Assembly: GCA_903861235.1 (NCBI GenBank)
Contig: CAIOTP010000076.1
Location: forward strand, 1 to 11,099
Length of the DNA stretch: 11,099 nucleotides
Source of the DNA: an uncultured bacterium
GTDB taxonomy: Bacteria > Planctomycetota > Phycisphaerae > Phycisphaerales > SM1A02
Direction: 5' to 3'
Part shown: positions 1 to 6,469 of the stretch, in pieces
How positions within the stretch are numbered: position 1 is the stretch's first letter
How the letters are laid out: each line of letters opens with the position of its first letter
Position numbers and translations under genes: made by a program
Notes under the pieces: generated by a model
The model's input: the letters and a program-made list of their open reading frames with translations, nothing else
What the model was told of the DNA's origin: nothing
Database searches by the model: none

Positions 1-329
1 AGGCCGATCGGCAGGCGCCGGGTCGGGGGGTGCGCACGACACCACCGGCTGGCCTCGAGGAGTCGGTCGGCCAGCAGCGTGATGTCGAAGGCGTTGCCCC
101 GGTCCTCGGACTCCGAGGGCGTGAGCAGGTCCAGGAGCAGCGTGGCCAGGCCCGCCCCGTGCAAGGACTCCGCCACGAATCGGTTCCGCGGACTGAGTCG
201 ACCGCTTCCCGTGCCGTGCGCGAAGACCACCAGAGCTCCGGCGCCATTCGGCACGCAGAGCAGCCCGGGAAGCGATACGCCTGCCGCGGGAACCAGGACA
301 TCCTCCACGATGGCGGTGAGCGTGCTCAT
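1..329 (-). CDS. Dienelactone-hydrolase-like alpha/beta hydrolase (3' part outside window)
   Basis: About 109 N-terminal residues are visible before the gene runs off the left edge. The protein begins MSTLTAIVEDVLVPAAGVSLPG. It then shows a strand leading to a VVFAHGTGSGRLSPRNR segment (about residues 34-50), which fits the HG oxyanion-hole turn of alpha/beta hydrolases. Next comes GLATLLLDLLTPSESEDRG and a helix (FDITLLADRLLEAS), then RLPIG at the edge, just where the nucleophile-elbow strand should begin. The catalytic Ser/Cys, Asp and His lie outside the window. This pattern matches dienelactone-hydrolase-family proteins often annotated simply as alpha/beta hydrolases; substrate unknown. 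The ATG at 329 is preceded by GAGG with a 5-base spacer, and that GAGG overlaps the stop codon of the ferritin-like gene 7 bases upstream. This supports the start and co-translation. Family call is good; exact function cannot be given. Confidence 0.8.
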   Translation of the reverse strand, partial: MSTLTAIVEDVLVPAAGVSLPGLLCVPNGAGALVVFAHGTGSGRLSPRNRFVAESLHGAGLATLLLDLLTPSESEDRGNAFDITLLADRLLEASRWCRAHPPTRRLPIG

Positions 330-336
330 GCAGGCC

Positions 337-843
337 TCACGCCGCCAGCTCCGGTTCGAGCGCGACCTTGTTCACGGACTCCGCCAGCTTGCTCAGGCGG
401 CTGTCCATGCCGTGCTCCTCGTCCAGCGACCTCTGCAGCAGCGAGGCCACCTGGCGAAGTCCGAGCAGCTTGGCCCAGGTCCGCGCGCAGCCGTAGGCGG
501 CGATCTCGTCATGCTCCAGGTGCTGGGCCGCGGCGATCAGGGCGGCATCGCGGGCGTGCGGATCCACATCCGCCATGGCCGCGATCTCCACGCAGTCCTG
601 ACGGAGGCCTCGCATGCCGCCGGTGGCTCCGTTCCGCGGTCGGGTGCCCAGGTCCAGGAAGATGCGGTCAAGCCGCGCGATCTGCTCGCGGGTCTCCTCG
701 GCGTGGGAGCGGAGCAGCCGGGCCAGACGCGGGTTGTCGGCGCACTTCTGGAGCCGCTCGAGCACCGGAAGGCTCTGCTTCTCCGCACTGGAGAGGAGCG
801 AGAGCTCGCGCATGAGCAGGTCGTGGAGGGAGTGGAGGGGCAT
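337..843 (-). CDS. YciE/YciF-type ferritin-like (DUF892) protein
   Basis: The 168-residue protein is the usual length for the DUF892 / YciE-YciF family, four-helix ferritin-like proteins linked to stress responses in enterobacteria. Visible family features are an N-terminal LHDLLMRELSLLSSAEKQSLPVL helix (residues 6-28), a second helix with HAEETREQIARL (47-58), a third with AAQHLEHDEIAAYG (105-118) and a last helix with SLLQRSLDEEHGMDSRLSKLAE (134-155). The acidic and His residues in helices 1-4 (E21, H47, E50, E110, H111, E113, E142) are the likely metal ligands; that assignment is inferred from the family pattern. There is no signal peptide, so it should be cytoplasmic. The ATG at 843 has GGAG six bases upstream. 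It lies 21 bases after the BON-domain gene and 7 bases before the hydrolase, so the three probably share one mRNA. The real activity of the family is not settled. Confidence 0.88.
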   Translation of the reverse strand: MPLHSLHDLLMRELSLLSSAEKQSLPVLERLQKCADNPRLARLLRSHAEETREQIARLDRIFLDLGTRPRNGATGGMRGLRQDCVEIAAMADVDPHARDAALIAAAQHLEHDEIAAYGCARTWAKLLGLRQVASLLQRSLDEEHGMDSRLSKLAESVNKVALEPELAA

Positions 844-864
844 GGTGCTCTCCGTGGAGGTCGA

Positions 865-1542
865 TCACAGGTAGGGGTCGACCGAGATCCGGTCCTCGAC
901 CCGGCGCACCCCGCTCATGAACTGCGCCGTCCGCTGGACCGCGCTCTTCTCTCCCCACGAGCGGACCGTGCCCGAGAGCGTGACGGTGCCGTCCGACACC
1001 GCCACACCCAGTTGACGAGCCTCGCGCTCGGACTGGCGACGCAGGGCGTCCTCGATCCGTCGCTTCACCTCGTCGGCCCGCACGCCCGTGGCCGCCACGG
1101 CGATCTGGTTGGTCACGCCGCGGACGCCGGTGAGCCGCTGCACGGCCCGTTCGGCGTTGAGCCGGTCGCTCCAGAGGTCGACGGTGCCCTGCAGGGTCAC
1201 ATGACCGCCGGACACCGTGGAGGTGATGCGTTGGTCCGGCACCAGGACATCGACCTGCAGGGCATGGCGGACATCCGAGGCGAGCCGCTCGTCGGTGCGC
1301 TCCCAGATGGCGGGCACCTTCACCTTCATGTCGTCCACCACGTCGAGCACGCCGTACACGCGGTGGGCGGCGTCGATGGCCGCCAGCTTCTTTGGGTAGG
1401 AACTGAGCGTTCCGGTGAGCGTCACGACGCCGTTCTTCACCAGAACGCCGACCTCGGTCTCGTCCACGGTGGTGTCGCAGGCCAGTTCGGCCAGCACGTC
1501 GGTCTTCAGGGTGGCGTCGGTCTTGGTGGCGGTGATCGTCAT
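865..1542 (-). CDS. Triple BON-domain protein
   Basis: The 225-residue protein consists almost wholly of three BON domains, at about residues 11-77, 84-151 and 155-223. Each shows the typical pattern of a helix, a G-[VH]-V-T-L-x-G-T strand, an amphipathic helix with A...A or A..A spacing, and a closing G-V-x-x-V strand: NGVVTLTGT (37-45), GGHVTLQGT (112-120) and DGTVTLSGT (184-192). BON domains are found in OsmY, other stress proteins and outer-membrane-associated proteins, and are thought to bind lipid or membrane surfaces. Unlike OsmY there is no signal peptide here; the N-terminus is MTITATKTDATLK, so a cytoplasmic location is likely. The ATG at 1542 is chosen over an in-frame GTG at 1569 because it has GGAG seven bases upstream and the domain starts just after it. 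It is the first gene of a probable three-gene operon with the ferritin-like protein and the hydrolase, which suggests an envelope or osmotic stress role (inference). Confidence 0.9.
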   Translation of the reverse strand: MTITATKTDATLKTDVLAELACDTTVDETEVGVLVKNGVVTLTGTLSSYPKKLAAIDAAHRVYGVLDVVDDMKVKVPAIWERTDERLASDVRHALQVDVLVPDQRITSTVSGGHVTLQGTVDLWSDRLNAERAVQRLTGVRGVTNQIAVAATGVRADEVKRRIEDALRRQSEREARQLGVAVSDGTVTLSGTVRSWGEKSAVQRTAQFMSGVRRVEDRISVDPYL

Positions 1543-1549
1543 GGGTTCG

Positions 1550-1553
1550 CTCC
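1550..1553 (-). promoter_or_regulatory. Shine-Dalgarno site of the BON-domain gene
   Basis: GGAG on the minus strand with a 7-base spacer to the ATG at 1542. It decides the start of the BON gene in favour of the ATG rather than the upstream GTG at 1569. Confidence 0.65.
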
Positions 1554-1615
1554 GTTCACGGGGTTCCACGATTCCGGCGAGGTGCCGGGTGATGCAGCGA
1601 ACCTACGACGCAAGT

Positions 1616-1637
1616 CGCGGCGTGAGGCCGCGCCGCG
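1616..1637. repeat. GC-rich inverted repeat between the hydrolase and BON genes
   Basis: CGCGGCG (1616-1622) and CGCCGCG (1631-1637) form a perfect 7-bp stem with an 8-base loop, in the 152-base intergenic stretch between the stop of the beta-lactamase-like gene and the ATG of the BON gene. There is no T-run on the minus-strand 3' side, so it is not a canonical intrinsic terminator. It could slow transcription from the pulA unit or act as an operator for the BON operon. At this GC content a 7-bp GC stem can also arise by chance. A weak -10-like TAGGTT (1605-1600, minus strand) lies just downstream of it, but I see no convincing -35. Confidence 0.35.
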
Positions 1638-1694
1638 TTCGAAGCGGAACTGTTCAGGTATGCGTACGAGATCGCCGTGGGCGGGGAGGCCGGC

Positions 1695-3035
1695 TCACGG
1701 GGCTGCCGACGCGGGCACCGGAGCGGCGGGCTGCGGATCTCCCAGCACGAAGATCGCCCGCTGCACCAGAGCCGCAAGTTCCGATTCCTGCACGCCTTCC
1801 TCCGTGTCGTTCCACGCCACGGCGAGCGCGTACCAGGTGCCCGCGCGGTCCTGCAGCAGGTAGGCCAGGCAGATCACGCCGGGCTCCGAGCCTCCCTTGA
1901 ACCCGACCCAGGGGAAGCGGTCCTCGGAGATGTCCAGACCCCGGTTGATCGCCAGCGCATCGCGCAGGGTGCGGGTTGGCGATCCGGCCGGGCCCTCGCC
2001 GGCCACGCGGATCCAGTCGAGTGCGCGGCAGAGGTCCGAAGCGCTGGCGAACCACTCCAGCTGGTCGATCCGATTCGGCGTGGCCAGCCCGCCCACGTCC
2101 ATCTTCGCGAGGTCAAGGGGCCCGGGCGCCACCTTCTCCTGCAGGAAGCGCCTGCGGCCGGCCTCGTCCAGCTTCAGGTACTCGTCGGCCAGGGATTCGT
2201 CCTGCATCAGCTTCAGGCGGAACAGCTCGACCGTGGTCAGGAACGGTCGGTTGCGAGCGGGATCCTTCATGCCCATGACGGGCAGCATGGCCTCGATGTT
2301 CTCGCGACCCAGGTTGCGGATCAGGAGGTCCGTGGCGGTGTTGTCGCTCTGCGCGATCATCAGGTTGGCCGCCGTGGAGAGCGTCACCGGCGCGTTCGCC
2401 GGCCACTCCTGCATCTGCCCCGAGGGCAGGGAGCGACAGGCGTCGGTCAGCGGCACCGTGTGGGCGGGGGAGCGGCCCGCCTTCAGCTGTTCCATGAGCG
2501 TGCCCAGCACGTACAGCTTGAACGCGCTGCCGATGGCGAGCGGCGTGTCCGGGTCGAGCGTGGCCAGCGGCTGCGGCTCACCATCGCCGAGCTTCCACAC
2601 CCCGAAGGAGATCCGCCCGCCCAGCTTGCGAAGGGCCTTGGCCACCGCGGGCATGTCCTTCATGAGCGGCACGGGCTTGCCGAAGAACAGGCCCACCACC
2701 TGGTGCGGTGGCTTGTCGGAGATGGTGAGCTGCATCGGCACCACCACGCCCTTCTCCATGACCAGGTCGAAGGAGCCGCTGTGGGCGTTGGTGCGGGAGG
2801 TGCCCAGCACCGTCTTGACCGCTCCCGCCTTGGCGAAGAAGTCCTTTCCGATGCCGCGAAGCTGGTCGTCGCTCACCTGACGACTGAACGCGGGATCGAA
2901 CATGCCCTCCGGCCAGCTCGGCTGGGCGGAGAGGATCCCCGAGGCTTCATGGGCGCGCCGGTCGAGGACGTCCTGGGCATGGGCCGCAAGGCAGGCGAGC
3001 AGCAGGGCGAGAAGGGAGGCAGGTCCGTGGCGCAT
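1695..3035 (-). CDS. Secreted class A beta-lactamase-fold serine hydrolase (ORF12-like)
   Basis: The 446-residue protein starts MRHGPASLLALLLACLAAHA, a Sec signal peptide with probable cleavage after AHA at residue 20. Residues about 40-140 look like the small cystatin/SnoaL-like N-terminal domain seen ahead of the catalytic domain in Streptomyces clavuligerus ORF12-like proteins. The catalytic domain carries SAFK (170-173, nucleophile S170 and K173), SDN (230-232) and KGG (380-382) in place of the usual KTG/KSG. The Omega-loop Glu-x-x-Leu-Asn of true class A beta-lactamases is not visible; the corresponding stretch reads NRPFLTTVELFRLK (262-275). So it is probably an esterase, peptidase or cell-wall-related hydrolase rather than an efficient beta-lactamase (inference). 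The ATG at 3035 is chosen because the signal peptide starts there; the upstream extension in frame is Pro/Arg-rich noise overlapping pulA. A TAGCCT box 7 bases before the ATG and no Shine-Dalgarno sequence suggest its own leaderless promoter. The C-terminus ends in an Ala/Pro-rich tail. Confidence 0.85.
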   Translation of the reverse strand: MRHGPASLLALLLACLAAHAQDVLDRRAHEASGILSAQPSWPEGMFDPAFSRQVSDDQLRGIGKDFFAKAGAVKTVLGTSRTNAHSGSFDLVMEKGVVVPMQLTISDKPPHQVVGLFFGKPVPLMKDMPAVAKALRKLGGRISFGVWKLGDGEPQPLATLDPDTPLAIGSAFKLYVLGTLMEQLKAGRSPAHTVPLTDACRSLPSGQMQEWPANAPVTLSTAANLMIAQSDNTATDLLIRNLGRENIEAMLPVMGMKDPARNRPFLTTVELFRLKLMQDESLADEYLKLDEAGRRRFLQEKVAPGPLDLAKMDVGGLATPNRIDQLEWFASASDLCRALDWIRVAGEGPAGSPTRTLRDALAINRGLDISEDRFPWVGFKGGSEPGVICLAYLLQDRAGTWYALAVAWNDTEEGVQESELAALVQRAIFVLGDPQPAAPVPASAAP

Positions 3036-3042
3036 GCCCGTC

Positions 3043-3048
3043 AGGCTA
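3043..3048 (-). promoter_or_regulatory. Putative -10 box, leaderless start of the beta-lactamase-like gene
   Basis: TAGCCT on the minus strand ends 7 bases before the ATG at 3035. There is no Shine-Dalgarno sequence in between, and the same hexamer and spacing are seen before pulA. It falls inside the 22-base gap between pulA and this gene, so the second gene may be transcribed on its own as well as by read-through. No clear -35 element is seen. Confidence 0.45.
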
Positions 3049-3057
3049 CGAGCGGGC

Positions 3058-5580
3058 TCAGGGCCCGTGCGCGACCAGCATGGTGTACGGGGGCAGCGTG
3101 ACCTGGCCGGACGCGGTGCCCAGCGTTCGGGTGCCCGCACGGGAGGCATCCGCCACCACGCTCCATTCCCCGGGAGGAAGCTTCAGCGTGCAGGGCGTCG
3201 GCTCGCCGTTGTAGGCCACCAGGATGCTTCGCCACGCGTCACCGGTCACCGTGCCGTCGATCGTGAACGCCACGGGGCGATCGCCGTCCAGCATGCGGAC
3301 GGCCTGGCGCACCTGGGCGTCGTCGTCCATGCGGAAGGCGGGGTGGGCTCGCCGCATGGCCACCAGCCCTCGCACGAAGTCGTGCACGTCCCGGTACTCC
3401 GCCTTGCGTCGCCAGTCGAGGCGGTTCACCGCGTCGCCGGCGTCGTAGCTGTTGTGGTTGCCGCCCTTGGTGCGGGCGAAGTCGCAGCCGGCGTGCAGGA
3501 ACGCGATGCCCTGGCTGGTGAGCACCATGCCCATGGCCAGGCGGGCCATGGCACGGCGCGTGGCGTCGTCGGCGGAGGGCTGGGCCTTCACCAGCTTGTC
3601 CCACAGCGTCAGGTTGTCGTGCGCACTGCAGTAGTTCACCGTCTCGGTGGGTTCGAGCGTGAAGTCGTCGATGGCACCCATGACGCCGCGCTTCACCGCG
3701 TTCGAATCGCCACCCGGGCCGGTGGCGAAGCCGGTGGCCGTGCCGTCCAGGTCGCCGCGGATGGCGTTGCGCAGGTGGTCGTTGAACACGGCCATGCGCA
3801 GGCCCTTCTGCGCACCCTTGCCGAACCGGATCGGACCCCCCCCGGTCCACGGCTCGCCATAGAGCGTGATGTCCTTCTTCAGTCCGGTCATGCGGGCGCA
3901 CACGGCCTGCACCGTCTCGGGGGTGTGCGTGCCGACCAGGTCGAAGCGGAACCCGTCCACCCGGTAGTCGCGAGCCCAGTGCTCCAGGCTGTCCAGGATG
4001 TACTTGCGGACAATGGGGCGCTCGTCGGCCACCGCGTTGCCGCAGCCCGAATCGTTCAGCAGCGTGCCGTCGATGGCGGTCCGGTGGAAGTAGAAGGGCA
4101 CCGTCTGGTCGAAGGGCGACCACTTTCCGGTGCTGTTGGTGTGGTTGTAGACCACGTCCAGCACCACGCGGATGCCTTCCTGGTGAAGTCTCTGGACGGC
4201 CGCCCGCAGGTCGCGGATCGGCTGCAGCGGATCGCCCTGGCGCGTGGCGTAGTCGCTCTCGGGCACGTTGAAGAGCGCGGTCCAGTAGCCCCAGTTGTAC
4301 TCCCGAGGCTTGTTGGTGGTGAAGTCGTGCACGGGAAGCAGGTGCACCGCGGTCACGCCCAGGTCCTTCAGGTGAGCCAGGCCCGTGGTGGCCGGCTCCG
4401 CGCCACCGGGCTGCACCAGCCCCAGGTAGGTGCCGCGCAGTTCCTGCGGGCACGCGGGATCGTCCACCGAGAAGTCGCGCACGTGCACTTCGTAGATCAC
4501 TTCGTCGGTGGGCTGGGCGAGCGGCGGTGCGGCCGTCGTGCGCCAGCCCTGGGGCTCCAGCCGCTCAAGGTCGGCGAACACGGAGAAGGCGCTGTCGGCG
4601 GTGGCGGACACACAGTGGATGTCCGGCACCTCACGGTCCTCGCCGTAGCTGTGGAAGCGCATGCGGTAGCGGGTGCCGTGCAGGTCCCCGGGCACGGTGG
4701 CGCTCCACAGGCCGCGCTCGCCACGCTGCAAGGGCACGGTCCGCGTGGGCTTGCCGGCTGGGCCTTCGTAGAGCAGGAGATCCACGCGCTCGCTCACCGG
4801 GCTCCAGGTGGCCAATTCGGTGGCATCCGGCCGGCAGCGGGGCCCCAGCCGGGCGTCGAGCGGCGTGAAGCGGGTGTCGTCGAGCACGCCCCGCGCGAAC
4901 ACGGGCATGTCGGTCATGCCTGGCAGCCGGAGCGTGAGCGAAGCGATGTCCTCCGCCTCCACAGGCGGAGCCAGCTTCAGTTCGTACACGCTGCCGGACT
5001 TCCCCACGCGGCTCGAGCCGGTGACACGAGGGACGCCCTTGGCCTCGCCGCGCTTCAGGAGCGTGGCCTTGCGAAGCTGCTCCGCCGCGAGCGGCTGGCT
5101 GGTGGCCAGCGTGACGCGGTTGGCCGTGTCCAGGAACACGCCGCGCACCTTGGGGGCCAGGTCGATCTCGCCCGGGTCGGTGTAGACCTTGGGATCCCCG
5201 CTCAGCAGCCAAACTTCCTGCAGCGGCGATTCCTGGAACGACACGCCACGATCGCCGTCGACGTCCTTCGCCTGCCAGTCGCCCTGGCGCACGATGAAGC
5301 CCGCCCCGGCAGGAGCCTTGTCGAAGGTGATCACCGTGAAACGGCCGAAGTCGTCACGGCGGTCGAACTTGAACGCCTTGCCTTCGCCACCGGAAGGCCA
5401 GCACCACAGGTTCCACCCTTCGTAATCGCCTTCCGCCCGGCGGTAGTGGACCACCAGCACGGCGGTGTCCTTGGCCACCTTCAGCGTGGGCAGCACCCGG
5501 GGGAAGTCGGCGGCGGATGCTGGGGCGACGAAGAGCAGCGGTGCGGCGAGGGCGCACGCGAGCAGAAGGGCGCGAAGCAT
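3058..5580 (-). CDS. pulA: Secreted type I pullulanase (GH13, CBM41 + CBM48)
   Basis: This 840-residue enzyme should hydrolyse alpha-1,6 branch points of pullulan, glycogen or amylopectin outside the cytoplasm. It starts with a signal peptide (MLRALLLACALAAPLLFVAPASA, cleavage after residue 23). Next come a CBM41/PUD-like starch-binding domain at about 39-130 (VLVVHYRRAEGDYEGWNLW at 41-59), an Ig-like N2 segment at about 140-240, a CBM48 at about 250-335 (LWSATVPGD, YRMRFHSYG), the GH13 barrel at about 355-760 and a C-terminal beta domain. The four GH13 regions are DVVYNH (475-480), GFRFDLVG (543-550, nucleophile D547), GEPW (575-578, acid/base E576) and SAHDN (652-656). The pullulanase-I signature appears as YNWGYWT (428-434) instead of the usual YNWGYDP/YNWGYNP. 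It is divergent from the hisN-like gene across 51 bases and is followed after 22 bases by the serine hydrolase gene. There is no Shine-Dalgarno sequence; a TAGCCT box lies 6 bases before the ATG. Confidence 0.95.
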   Translation of the reverse strand: MLRALLLACALAAPLLFVAPASAADFPRVLPTLKVAKDTAVLVVHYRRAEGDYEGWNLWCWPSGGEGKAFKFDRRDDFGRFTVITFDKAPAGAGFIVRQGDWQAKDVDGDRGVSFQESPLQEVWLLSGDPKVYTDPGEIDLAPKVRGVFLDTANRVTLATSQPLAAEQLRKATLLKRGEAKGVPRVTGSSRVGKSGSVYELKLAPPVEAEDIASLTLRLPGMTDMPVFARGVLDDTRFTPLDARLGPRCRPDATELATWSPVSERVDLLLYEGPAGKPTRTVPLQRGERGLWSATVPGDLHGTRYRMRFHSYGEDREVPDIHCVSATADSAFSVFADLERLEPQGWRTTAAPPLAQPTDEVIYEVHVRDFSVDDPACPQELRGTYLGLVQPGGAEPATTGLAHLKDLGVTAVHLLPVHDFTTNKPREYNWGYWTALFNVPESDYATRQGDPLQPIRDLRAAVQRLHQEGIRVVLDVVYNHTNSTGKWSPFDQTVPFYFHRTAIDGTLLNDSGCGNAVADERPIVRKYILDSLEHWARDYRVDGFRFDLVGTHTPETVQAVCARMTGLKKDITLYGEPWTGGGPIRFGKGAQKGLRMAVFNDHLRNAIRGDLDGTATGFATGPGGDSNAVKRGVMGAIDDFTLEPTETVNYCSAHDNLTLWDKLVKAQPSADDATRRAMARLAMGMVLTSQGIAFLHAGCDFARTKGGNHNSYDAGDAVNRLDWRRKAEYRDVHDFVRGLVAMRRAHPAFRMDDDAQVRQAVRMLDGDRPVAFTIDGTVTGDAWRSILVAYNGEPTPCTLKLPPGEWSVVADASRAGTRTLGTASGQVTLPPYTMLVAHGP

Positions 5581-5586
5581 GAGGGG

Positions 5587-5592
5587 AGGCTA
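5587..5592 (-). promoter_or_regulatory. Putative -10 box, leaderless start of pulA
   Basis: TAGCCT on the minus strand with a 6-base spacer (CCCCTC) to the ATG at 5580. The spacer is pyrimidine-rich, so no ribosome binding site is possible there. It is the near mirror image of the TAGGCT box of the divergent hisN-like gene. No convincing -35 hexamer is seen 17 bases upstream. Confidence 0.5.
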
Positions 5593-5618
5593 TCCCCGTG
5601 CGCGAAGGTGGTCGCCGC

Positions 5619-5624
5619 TAGGCT
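5619..5624 (+). promoter_or_regulatory. Putative -10 box, leaderless start of the hisN-like gene
   Basis: TAGGCT with a 7-base spacer (CTCCCGC) to the ATG at 5632, and no Shine-Dalgarno sequence. Placed this close, a -10 element would put the transcription start at or next to the A of the ATG, as in leaderless genes of Deinococcus and actinobacteria. Confidence 0.5.
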
Positions 5625-5631
5625 CTCCCGC

Positions 5632-6456
5632 ATGTCGGTCCAGCCCACCTCTCCAGACCCCGAAGTCCGTGATCGACTCGATCTGCTGCTGCGTGTGGCG
5701 GAGCAGGCCGCCGAGCTCACGCGGGGCTACTTCCAGAGCGACCGCGTGCGGGTGGAGAGCAAGGCCGACGAGAGCCCGGTCACGCAGGCCGACCGCGAGG
5801 CCGAGCAGTGCATCCGTGCCGCCGTGACCGCGGCCTTCCCGGATGACGGCTTCATCGGCGAGGAGTTCGGCACACAGCCCGGGGCGACCGGCTTCCACTG
5901 GGTCATCGATCCCATCGACGGCACGGTCAGCTTCGCCGCGGGGGTGCCGCTGTACGGTTCGCTCATCGGCGTGGAGCGCACGCTGCCCGACGGCTCGCGC
6001 ACGGTGGTGGCGGGCGTGGCCAGCATGCCGGCCCTGCACGAGCGCGTCTGGGCGGTGCAGGGGGGCGGCGCGTGGTGGGAGCGGCAGGGCAAGCCGCGGG
6101 TGCCGGCCCGCGTGGGACCGCCGCGACCGCTGAAGGACAGCATCGTGTGCACCACCGGCGTGGAGTACTACCGCCGCACCGACCGCATGACTGCGCTTCG
6201 AAGGCTCGAGGAGGCCTGCGGCCGCATGCGCGGCTGGAGCGACTGCTACGCGCTGGTGCTGCTGGCCACCGGTCGTTGCCAGGTGGCGATCGATCCGCTC
6301 ATGAATCCTTGGGACTGCGGTCCCTTTCCCGTGATCATCCAGGAAGCGGGCGGCGTTTTCACCAGCTGGAAGGGCGAGCCCGGCATCCACGGCGGCGATT
6401 CGATGGCCTGTCATCCGGCCATGCACGCCGAACTGCTCCGGCTCGTGAACGGCTGA
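5632..6456 (+). CDS. hisN: Histidinol-phosphatase-like inositol monophosphatase family enzyme
   Basis: The 274-residue protein is full length for the IMPase superfamily. It shows the metal-binding motifs in order: ESPVTQADREAE (47-58), GEEFG (76-80, ligand E77), DPIDGTVSF (93-101, ligands D93 and D96) and NPWDCGPFPVIIQEAGG (225-241, ligand D228). The wording of the motifs, with GVPLYGSLIGV after DPIDGT, the GWSDCYALVLLATGR block (201-215) and the FTSWKGE ending, fits the HisN-type histidinol-phosphate phosphatase subgroup better than suhB/cysQ types. HisN would convert L-histidinol phosphate to L-histidinol, the penultimate stage of histidine synthesis, in the cytoplasm. No other his gene is nearby, so the substrate assignment rests on sequence resemblance alone; another small sugar or polyol phosphate is possible. 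The ATG at 5632 is the first codon compatible with the divergent pulA and sits behind a leaderless-type -10 box. Its stop is 9 bases from the convergent stop of the polyketide synthase. Confidence 0.85.
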   Translation: MSVQPTSPDPEVRDRLDLLLRVAEQAAELTRGYFQSDRVRVESKADESPVTQADREAEQCIRAAVTAAFPDDGFIGEEFGTQPGATGFHWVIDPIDGTVSFAAGVPLYGSLIGVERTLPDGSRTVVAGVASMPALHERVWAVQGGGAWWERQGKPRVPARVGPPRPLKDSIVCTTGVEYYRRTDRMTALRRLEEACGRMRGWSDCYALVLLATGRCQVAIDPLMNPWDCGPFPVIIQEAGGVFTSWKGEPGIHGGDSMACHPAMHAELLRLVNG

Positions 6457-6469
6457 GCGCCCGCCTCAG
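6453..6469. other. Small hairpin spanning the convergent stop codons
   Basis: CTGAG (6453-6457) and CTCAG (6465-6469) form a 5-bp stem with a 7-base loop that contains the TGA stops of both the hisN-like gene and the polyketide synthase. With no T-run on either side it is at best a weak bidirectional terminator. Three of the five pairs follow automatically from two facing TGA codons. Confidence 0.25.

Noticed and set aside
1637..1655. GTTC/GAAC repeats resembling half-sites of a LexA-type SOS box
   Set aside because: Known Gram-positive-type boxes need GAAC-N4-GTTC; here the spacing is one base (GAAC-T-GTTC), and the LexA motif of this organism is unknown.
1646..1664. GGAACT followed by CGTAC, recalling an ECF sigma promoter
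   Set aside because: The spacing is too short and it points along the plus strand, away from any real gene.
79..3101. Two long plus-strand frames (79-1863 and 1677-3101) opposite the BON, ferritin-like and serine hydrolase genes
   Set aside because: Low-complexity His/Arg/Gly-rich translations with no recognisable family; explained by third-position GC bias of the minus-strand genes.
2902..5631. Very long open frame on the plus strand running into the hisN-like gene, opposite pulA and the serine hydrolase
   Set aside because: Its translation is His/Val/Gly/Arg-rich without domains until the ATG at 5632. It is the antisense shadow of real high-GC genes whose catalytic motifs lie on the minus strand.
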